A stretch of DNA of 5,751 nt from Sphingobacterium sp. UBA1575 (lineage in GTDB: Bacteria > Bacteroidota > Bacteroidia > Sphingobacteriales > Sphingobacteriaceae). The translations under genes were made by a program, and so were the position numbers. Positions 1-4,269 of the stretch are shown here, in pieces. The notes beneath the pieces were generated by a model. The model was not told the DNA's origin, ran no database searches, and saw only the letters and a list, made by a program, of their open reading frames with translations. The number at the start of each line of letters is the position of its first letter. The first letter of the stretch is position 1. The DNA is taken from the NCBI GenBank assembly GCA_002322865.1, contig DCOH01000023.1:1-5751 (forward strand). The letters run 5' to 3'.

Positions 1-24
1 GGGACTTTTTCAGTGCCCTCAGTT
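1..24. mobile_element. Putative insertion-sequence terminus (partial, at window edge)
   Basis: The first bases, GGGACTTTTTCAGTGCCC, abut an abruptly interrupted coding fragment on the minus strand. From memory, this sequence resembles the terminal inverted repeats of IS1182-type elements in Bacteroidota; no comparison could be run. It can also fold on itself: GGGACT pairs with AGTCCC around a short loop if one C bulges out. The exact outer boundary cannot be set, because the last codons of the interrupted gene merge into it (about bases 19-30). No transposase is visible, since the element would lie to the left of the window. The alternative is an ordinary terminator hairpin next to a decayed gene. 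Confidence 0.4.
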
Positions 25-126
25 GACCCCCTGAAGTCTTTTGACTTCCGACCAATAAGCTGTCTGTTGGATAATAGACGTATTATAGATTTCCTTAATC
101 GCCTTGTCTTCTAAATCTGCAATCAT
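19..126 (-). pseudogene. 5' fragment of a FemA/FemB-like peptidoglycan-bridge aminoacyltransferase gene, truncated
   Basis: Reading leftward on the minus strand from ATG at 126-124 gives 35 codons, then TGA at 21-19. The peptide starts MIADLEDKAIKEIYNTS and contains IIQQTAYWSEVKRLQG. The pattern (I/L)(Q)QT-x-(F/Y)W-x-x-(V/F)K near the N-terminus is typical of the first lines of FemAB-family proteins, GNAT-fold enzymes that add amino acids to peptidoglycan or act in related acyl transfer. Full family members run to several hundred residues, so only the very N-terminus is present. The reading frame ends within the IS-like sequence at the left edge, so the stop is probably a by-product of the insertion. 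A -7-like TATGTTTG (minus strand, 143-136) lies just before the start but would leave almost no leader. Family assignment rests on a short stretch and is tentative; a genuine short peptide is less likely. Confidence 0.45.
33..48. repeat. Perfect 6-bp inverted repeat inside the truncated gene
   Basis: GAAGTC-TTTT-GACTTC forms a perfect six-base-pair stem with a four-base loop. It lies within the last codons of the FemAB-like fragment (Glu-Val-Lys-Arg-Leu), about 10 bases from the putative IS junction. It may be chance, since the codons alone allow it, or a palindromic feature that attracted the insertion. Confidence 0.4.
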
Positions 127-296
127 GATTGCGGGCAAACATAGCCATAAACTTTCAATTAAGGGGTTTTATTTGTCATAATTGGGTTAAAAGAAAATAG
201 ATGTAATCACAATTAATTAATTTACGGTTTAGATGATAGTAAAAAAAATATATACCAAAATTAAGTATTGTTCGTTTAAAGACTAAATTTCAAATT

Positions 297-313
297 TGTT
301 ATGACATATAACA
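297..313. repeat. Short inverted repeat in the intergenic region
   Basis: TGTTAT-GACAT-ATAACA gives perfect six-base arms around a five-base centre. It lies about 75 bases upstream of the candidate promoter at 389-396. Its size fits a dimeric regulator site, but AT-rich arms like this also arise by chance. The rest of 127-360 is very AT-rich and shows no supportable gene on either strand. Confidence 0.25.
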
Positions 314-364
314 CCTGTTTTGTAGTTTTAACTCCACATTTCAGGCTAATTAAAATGGAAGATG

Positions 365-396
365 TTAAGAATAACTCAATTTTTTATTTAGCTTTG
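365..396 (+). promoter_or_regulatory. Candidate Bacteroidota-type promoter
   Basis: TAGCTTTG at 389-396 matches the Bacteroidota -7 consensus TAnnTTTG exactly. The -33 position is weak: TTA (365-367) replaces TTG, with 21 bases between the two elements, within the usual range. A transcript would begin near 400-404 and run into the three hairpins downstream. The same octamer TAGCTTTG occurs in front of the amidohydrolase gene at 4219-4226. The call rests on motif match only. Confidence 0.4.
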
Positions 397-493
397 AGTA
401 CTAATTATTAATTCGCTGTATTAATATTTATTTAATGGAGGCTTTAGCGAATAACGTTCGTTAAAGAAATATAAAAGTTGACATTTGTTGGGT

Positions 494-517
494 GAGAAGA
501 TGGCTCCATCTTCTTTT
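494..517 (+). terminator. Terminator-like hairpin with T run
   Basis: AGAAGATGG (495-503) pairs perfectly with CCATCTTCT (506-514), and a flanking G-T pair extends the stem to 10. The two-base CT gap means the top pairs probably open into a larger loop. TTTT (514-517) follows directly. This fits an intrinsic terminator, or one arm of an attenuator, for a transcript from the promoter at 389-396. It precedes a second, stronger hairpin by about 30 bases. Confidence 0.5.
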
Positions 518-543
518 AACTTGTGTATATAATAGTGTGATCT

Positions 544-573
544 AAGGCCTGAACTCCAGTTCAGGCCTTTATT
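544..573 (+). terminator. Strong intrinsic terminator upstream of the sensor kinase gene
   Basis: AAGGCCTGAACT (544-555) and AGTTCAGGCCTT (558-569) are perfect complements: 12 pairs with only CC between them, so the loop is effectively CTCCAG or similar. The stem ends in TTT and an AT-rich tail. The AAGG/CCTT base gives A and T tracts on both sides, so it could work in both directions. It ends about 45 bases before the GTG start of the sensor kinase, with no protein gene before it on this strand. It must therefore end a noncoding transcript, block read-through into the kinase operon, or act as an attenuator for it. Confidence 0.7.
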
Positions 574-616
574 ATTAGAAAAAATTGTCTATTTTGCTCT
601 GCAAATACCAAACCCT

Positions 617-2332
617 GTGAAATTACACTACCTATTATTGATCTCATGCCTTTTTTGTGCATGTACTTCGGAACGTGCTTCACTTCCGGAAAAGGAAAAG
701 GTGAAGGATCCATTTAATAAGATAGCCTTTAAATTTCTGGATAATCTGCAGGCAGATAGTGCCTTTTATTATTTCGATAAAGCGAAGGAGTTTTATATGA
801 AACGGAAGGATAGTCTACAGATTGCTGGTGCCTATATCAATATGGCGATCACGCAGTTTGAGTACAACGATTATTACGGTTCGCAAGAATCTTCTATTGA
901 GGCTATCCCATACCTGGATACCATTGATCAAACGAGTAGATCATATCTTTCCATGAATTATAATACCCTTGGAAATAGCAGTGATGAAATCAATATGCCC
1001 GAGAAAGCCATCCATTATTACCAGCAAGCTATTCGATTTGCATCAGATACCTCACAAATTGCTGTTTATCAAAATAATTTAGCGTTGAGCTATCGGGCAA
1101 TAGGAAAAAAAAGGGAAGCCTTAGAACTGTTGAAATCCAGCCTGGAAAAAACGGAATATGGAACGCTGGATTATGCACGCACCTTGTCGAATATAGCCAG
1201 TACGCGAAGTTCATTGGGAGATAGTACTAACGTATTGAAAGATTTGCATTTGGCACTGCAGATCCGCGAAAAAGAGCAAAGTCGGATCGGTATGAATTCC
1301 AGTTATGCTTTACTCTCGGATTATTACGTTGGAAAGAACCAAGATTCAGCGATGTACTATGCGCAGAAGAGGTATGCCATGGCGCAGCAGTTGAATTTAG
1401 CCAGCGATAAGATGAAGGGTTTAAAACAGCTGATTGCTCTCCAGCCCGACCAGAACAACAATGACTATTTTAAAAAATACCTTCGGATTCAGGATTCGTT
1501 GAATACGGCACAGGCGATAACAAGAAACCAATTCGCTTTGATCAGATATGAGGCCGAAAAATCTAAAGCTGAAAACCTTCAATTGCAAAAGGATAAGGTC
1601 TTGGTCGAAAAAAGCTTGATCTGGCAACGGGCTGGGATTGCTTTTTTGCTCACAACGGGTCTTTATGCGCTTCTGTGGTTTATCCGGCATCGGAAGAGAC
1701 AAGCCTTGCTCATGGAGAATAGGATCAAAGAAAGTCAATTGAAGACCTCCAAAAAAGTGCATGATGTGGTGGCCAATGGCATTTATCGGGTGATGATTGA
1801 AATTGAACACCAAGATCAGTTGGAAAAAGAACATCTTTTGGATCAATTGGAGGATATGTACCATAAATCCCGCGATATTTCGCATGATAGGGAGTTGGAG
1901 TCTGAGGAGGGTGCTAATAATCGTCGAACATTTCATGAACAGGTCGGAGATCTGATTAAATCATTTGCGAATGAACATTGCAAAGTGTTGTTGGTGGGAA
2001 ATGAACCGGAGACCTGGAAGGGGATATCTAAGCGATTTAAGCAGGAGCTGTTGAATGGGTTTCAGGAGTTGATGGTGAACATGAGTAAGCATAGCGAGGC
2101 CAGTACGGTTCTTTTTAAGTTTGAAAGAAATGCAGGGATGTTATTGATTCAATATTCGGATAATGGAATCGGCGTAGAAAATGAGCTGGAAGGAAAGGAT
2201 AGCAATAGGTATTATGGAAAAGGTCTTAAAAATACGGTTTCCCGTATGGAAAGCTTGCACGGGCAGATTACTTTTGAAAGTAGGAAAGGCGAAGGATTCA
2301 AATGTAGGATCGAGATCCCGGTGAAGGGTTGA
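617..2332 (+). CDS. TPR-containing sensor histidine kinase with lipoprotein-type signal
   Basis: This 571-residue protein is a membrane sensor kinase that would autophosphorylate and pass phosphate to the regulator encoded next. It starts with GTG; no ATG lies upstream in frame before the TAG at 533, and the reading from GTG opens with a clean signal peptide (MKLHYLLLISCLFCAC). FCAC with Cys16 resembles a lipobox, so the N-terminus is probably lipidated and outside the inner membrane. Residues about 35-300 are helical TPR-like repeats (for example GAYINMAITQFEYNDYYGSQ, and 111-145), a likely protein or peptide sensing domain. A coiled coil (about 300-333) leads to one membrane helix (about 338-357), followed by a basic stop-transfer stretch. 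The phosphoacceptor is probably His382 in KKVHDVVANG. The ATPase domain shows an N box (ELMVNMSKHSEAS, Glu484/Asn488), DNGIGV (515-520) and GKGLKNTVSRM (534-544). The regulator gene follows after 47 bases. Class and role are firm; the signal is unknown. Confidence 0.92.
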   Translation: MKLHYLLLISCLFCACTSERASLPEKEKVKDPFNKIAFKFLDNLQADSAFYYFDKAKEFYMKRKDSLQIAGAYINMAITQFEYNDYYGSQESSIEAIPYLDTIDQTSRSYLSMNYNTLGNSSDEINMPEKAIHYYQQAIRFASDTSQIAVYQNNLALSYRAIGKKREALELLKSSLEKTEYGTLDYARTLSNIASTRSSLGDSTNVLKDLHLALQIREKEQSRIGMNSSYALLSDYYVGKNQDSAMYYAQKRYAMAQQLNLASDKMKGLKQLIALQPDQNNNDYFKKYLRIQDSLNTAQAITRNQFALIRYEAEKSKAENLQLQKDKVLVEKSLIWQRAGIAFLLTTGLYALLWFIRHRKRQALLMENRIKESQLKTSKKVHDVVANGIYRVMIEIEHQDQLEKEHLLDQLEDMYHKSRDISHDRELESEEGANNRRTFHEQVGDLIKSFANEHCKVLLVGNEPETWKGISKRFKQELLNGFQELMVNMSKHSEASTVLFKFERNAGMLLIQYSDNGIGVENELEGKDSNRYYGKGLKNTVSRMESLHGQITFESRKGEGFKCRIEIPVKG

Positions 2333-2379
2333 TGTTTCTTCCTTTTAGAATAACAGCCTCTTCCATAAAGAATTAAATT

Positions 2380-3045
2380 ATGTTTAAAAAAGTACTCATT
2401 GCTGAAGACCATGAGATTGCGAATATCTCCGTTCAGAAAACGTTGCATGATTTCGGAATTCCAGATGCTAAATATGTTTTTTATTGCGACCATGCGCTGA
2501 CCTGGATCAAAAAAGCAGTTGCACAAGGCGAGCCATATGATCTTCTGTTAACGGATATTGAATTTGAAGATGATGACAACCAGCAGGAGCTGTTGAATGG
2601 TTTGGACCTGATCCGTGCGGTAAAGATTGTTCAGCCGGATATCAAGGTAATCATTCTTTCGGCCATGGATCGGACAGCTGAAATAGATGGCTTGTTCAAA
2701 CAAGGTTTAGTGGATGCGTATGTCCGAAAAGCACGAAAGGATGCGCAGCATTTGAAAGAGGCTTTGCAGGCTATTGCCTTGAATAAAACCTATAGGTCGC
2801 CCGATTTAAAGAAGGTAGTTCAGGAGAAGAATTCGCATGAGTTTTCGAGTTTGGATATGCATATCGTGCGGTTTTTATATGAAGGTATTCCGCAGAAGGA
2901 AATGCCTAAGTACTTGCAGGAAAGAAATATAAAGCCATCCAGTTTGAGTTCCATCGAGAAACGGTTGAACTTGATGAAGGATGTGCTGGATTTTAATAAG
3001 AATGAACAGTTGGTTGGTTATTGTAAGGAGATAGGATTGATTTAA
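2380..3045 (+). CDS. Response regulator, receiver plus divergent LuxR-type DNA-binding domain
   Basis: A 221-residue cytosolic partner of the upstream sensor kinase. The receiver domain (about 3-130) has the acidic pair Glu9/Asp10, phosphoacceptor Asp59 in LLLTDIEFE, Ser94 in IILSA and Lys117 in YVRKARK, so all the expected catalytic positions are present. The acidic run EFEDDDNQQE after Asp59 lengthens the loop that follows. The C-terminal part (about 153-221) follows the LuxR/NarL plan: FSSLDMHIVRFLYEGIPQKEM resembles the usual LSxxExxVLxLxAEGxSNKEIA. The recognition region (IKPSSLSSIEKRLNLMKDVL) has Asp where Glu is usual and departs from the standard TVxxHxxNIxxKL. It probably binds DNA, but its target may be unusual. 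The spacer from the kinase is 47 bases without a clear terminator or Shine-Dalgarno, so co-transcription is likely. A terminator overlaps the stop codon. Targets cannot be inferred. Confidence 0.9.
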   Translation: MFKKVLIAEDHEIANISVQKTLHDFGIPDAKYVFYCDHALTWIKKAVAQGEPYDLLLTDIEFEDDDNQQELLNGLDLIRAVKIVQPDIKVIILSAMDRTAEIDGLFKQGLVDAYVRKARKDAQHLKEALQAIALNKTYRSPDLKKVVQEKNSHEFSSLDMHIVRFLYEGIPQKEMPKYLQERNIKPSSLSSIEKRLNLMKDVLDFNKNEQLVGYCKEIGLI

Positions 3046-3070
3046 TTATCAATCCTATGCTCTTTATTCT
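3031..3070 (+). terminator. Intrinsic terminator overlapping the response-regulator stop codon
   Basis: ATAGGATTGAT (3031-3041) and ATCAATCCTAT (3048-3058) are perfect 11-base complements around loop TTAATT. The left arm encodes the last residues (Ile-Gly-Leu-Ile), and the TAA stop (3043-3045) lies in the loop. A T-rich stretch follows (TCTTTATTCTCTTATTTT, starting at 3061). This ends the kinase/regulator operon and separates it from the convergent dehydrogenase. On the minus strand no T run follows the stem, so it is a poor terminator for that gene. Confidence 0.75.
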
Positions 3071-3084
3071 CTTATTTTAATACC

Positions 3085-3116
3085 TCTTATGAACTGGTCT
3101 TCTTATGAACTGGTCT
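3085..3116. repeat. Perfect tandem duplication, 2 x 16 bp, over the dehydrogenase stop codon
   Basis: TCTTATGAACTGGTCT occurs at 3085-3100 and again, without a gap, at 3101-3116. The right copy holds the end of the dehydrogenase (minus strand codons Lys-Thr-Ser-Ser and TAA at 3105-3103); the left copy repeats the same stretch after the stop. The duplication therefore leaves the protein unchanged. Its form suggests replication slippage or a recent local duplication. Confidence 0.9.
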
Positions 3117-4164
3117 TCAAAGACGCCATATCAATCACAAATCGATATTTAATATCCCCTTTCAACAATCTTTCGTAGGCCTCATTGATATCTTGGATAT
3201 TAATCACCTCCACATCGGCAGTAATGCCATTTTCTCCGCAGAAGTCCAACATTTCCTGGGTTTCCTGAATACTTCCGATCGTTGATCCGGCAAAGTTTTT
3301 CCTGGCTGGAATCAGGCTAAAAGCCGCGATAGGCAGTGGATGTTCCGGTGCACCGACAAGGGCCAATGTCCCATCGACCTTTAACAGTTTCAGGTAGGCA
3401 TTCACATCATGCTCGGCAGAAACGCAATCCAACACAAAATGTAAGGTATTGGCATTGGCTGCCATCTGTTCCGAATCGGTAGAAAGGATGACCTCATCTG
3501 CCCCTAAACGTTTTGCATCCTCGATTTTGGATGTTGAAGTTGTAATGACCACGACATGGGCACCCATGGCCTTCGCCAATTTGACCCCCATATGGCCAAG
3601 ACCTCCGATTCCAACAATACCGACTTTCATCCCTGGACCAATATTCCAATGCTTCAACGGCGACCAGGTCGTCACTCCGGCACATAATAAAGGGGCAGTC
3701 GCAGCAAGATCCAGATTATCCGGCACGCGTAATACAAAGTCTTCATCTACCACCAGCTTCTCCGAATATCCCCCGACTGTCTGTTTGTTCAAATGATTAT
3801 CCGGAGAGTTGTAGGTTTGAATATTCCCTTTTTCACAATACTGCTCACTTCCTTTTTGGCATTGTTCACATTCGCGACAGGAATCGACCATACAGCCTAC
3901 GGCGGCTAGGTCGCCCACCTTAAATTTACGGACTGCATCACCAACCCTCCTGATCCGACCTACGATTTCATGTCCCGGTACATTCGGATATACCGTTCCA
4001 TGCCATTCATTGCGTGCTGTATGCAGATCGGAATGGCATACCCCACAAAAGAGAATGTCGATCTCCACGTCTTTGCTAGTAGGTTCCCGGCGGTCGATTT
4101 GCATTTCTTTCAATGCCGCTTCTGGAGCGTCGGTTCCAAAAGCCTTAACGGATTGTGTATTCAT
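3103..4164 (-). CDS. Zinc-dependent NADP(H)-type alcohol dehydrogenase / aldehyde reductase (CAD/YahK-like)
   Basis: A 353-residue cytosolic medium-chain dehydrogenase, full length for the cinnamyl-alcohol-dehydrogenase/YahK group, which mainly reduces aldehydes to alcohols. Catalytic zinc ligands are visible as Cys43 (CGVCHSDLH), His65-Glu66 (VPGHE) and Cys161 (LLCAGVTTW). Structural zinc is held by Cys96, Cys99, Cys102 and Cys110 (C-x2-C-x2-C-x7-C). The Rossmann motif is GIGGLG (185-190). The end of the second strand reads ITTSTSK, with no acidic residue where NAD-specific enzymes carry Asp, which favours NADP(H). The start at 4164 gives the usual N-terminus MNTQSVKAFG. It runs convergent to the regulator gene and divergent from the amidohydrolase, with a 105-base shared spacer. 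No clear complete promoter is visible; TAAAATTG (minus, 4240-4233) is a one-mismatch -7 candidate. The family is certain; the natural substrate is not. A role in aldehyde detoxification would be typical but is inference. Confidence 0.95.
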   Translation of the reverse strand: MNTQSVKAFGTDAPEAALKEMQIDRREPTSKDVEIDILFCGVCHSDLHTARNEWHGTVYPNVPGHEIVGRIRRVGDAVRKFKVGDLAAVGCMVDSCRECEQCQKGSEQYCEKGNIQTYNSPDNHLNKQTVGGYSEKLVVDEDFVLRVPDNLDLAATAPLLCAGVTTWSPLKHWNIGPGMKVGIVGIGGLGHMGVKLAKAMGAHVVVITTSTSKIEDAKRLGADEVILSTDSEQMAANANTLHFVLDCVSAEHDVNAYLKLLKVDGTLALVGAPEHPLPIAAFSLIPARKNFAGSTIGSIQETQEMLDFCGENGITADVEVINIQDINEAYERLLKGDIKYRFVIDMASLKTSS

Positions 4165-4183
4165 GATCGTGTTTTTCTAGATA

Positions 4184-4201
4184 TATGTTACAATATACAT
4201 A
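4184..4201. promoter_or_regulatory. Imperfect palindrome upstream of the dehydrogenase (possible operator)
   Basis: TATGT (4184-4188) and ACATA (4197-4201) are inverted copies separated by eight bases, in the leader or promoter region of the dehydrogenase about 20 bases before its start codon. Dimeric regulators that control aldehyde-response dehydrogenases bind sites of about this size. The sequence is AT-rich, so chance is a real alternative. Confidence 0.2.
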
Positions 4202-4218
4202 ATCCCTGATTTCTTTGG

Positions 4219-4226
4219 TAGCTTTG
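4219..4226 (+). promoter_or_regulatory. -7 element of a candidate promoter for the amidohydrolase gene
   Basis: TAGCTTTG matches TAnnTTTG exactly and lies 43 bases before the start codon at 4270, so transcription would begin near 4231-4235 with a leader of about 35-40 bases. No TTG is found at the expected -33 distance, so the promoter may be weak or need an activator. The octamer is identical to the one at 389-396. Confidence 0.4.
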
Positions 4227-4236
4227 TTATGGCAAT

Positions 4237-4252
4237 TTTATAATCGTATAAA
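4237..4252. promoter_or_regulatory. Inverted repeat between the divergent genes (possible operator)
   Basis: TTTATA-ATCG-TATAAA has perfect six-base arms. It falls just after the predicted start of the amidohydrolase transcript and overlaps the candidate -7 box of the dehydrogenase on the other strand (4240-4233). A protein bound here could affect both genes. The arms are AT-only, so the call is weak. Confidence 0.25.
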
Positions 4253-4269
4253 CTTCAAAGGGGATACAG

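Larger units (their letters stand above)
402..573 (+). ncRNA. Candidate structured small RNA or leader (unknown family)
   Basis: Between a consensus -7 box (389-396) and a strong terminator (544-573) lies about 170 bases with no credible protein gene but clustered structure. One hairpin (442-466) pairs CTTTAGCGAA with TTCGTTAAAG, ten pairs including one G-U, around loop TAACG. A second (494-517) and third (544-573) are terminator-like. The left arm of the first hairpin can also pair with an upstream copy: ATTCGCT at 411-417 is the exact reverse complement of AGCGAAT at 446-452, so two folds exclude each other. The only small ORFs (ATG at 435, 9 codons; ATG at 500, 10 codons) sit within hairpin arms and look fortuitous. 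It could be a free small RNA ending at either terminator, or a leader of the sensor kinase operon that starts at 617. It matches no RNA family I recognise. Confidence 0.3.

Noticed and set aside
127..400. Decayed protein gene upstream of the kinase operon
   Set aside because: All frames on both strands are broken by frequent stops, and no recognisable peptide segment appears.
435..464. Nine-codon ORF (MEALANNVR) in the intergenic region
   Set aside because: Half of it lies in the arms of the hairpin at 442-466, it has no similarity I recognise, and nothing supports translation.
500..532. Ten-codon ORF starting ATG GCT CCA inside the second hairpin
   Set aside because: Its start lies in the stem of a terminator-like hairpin; short ORFs like this occur by chance.
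1421..1936. Long minus-strand ORF inside the sensor kinase gene
   Set aside because: It is opposite a clearly coding frame with kinase motifs, and its translation shows no domain pattern.
3449..3796. Plus-strand ORF opposite the dehydrogenase
   Set aside because: It overlaps the zinc and Rossmann regions of a certain gene on the other strand and is a mirror of its codons.
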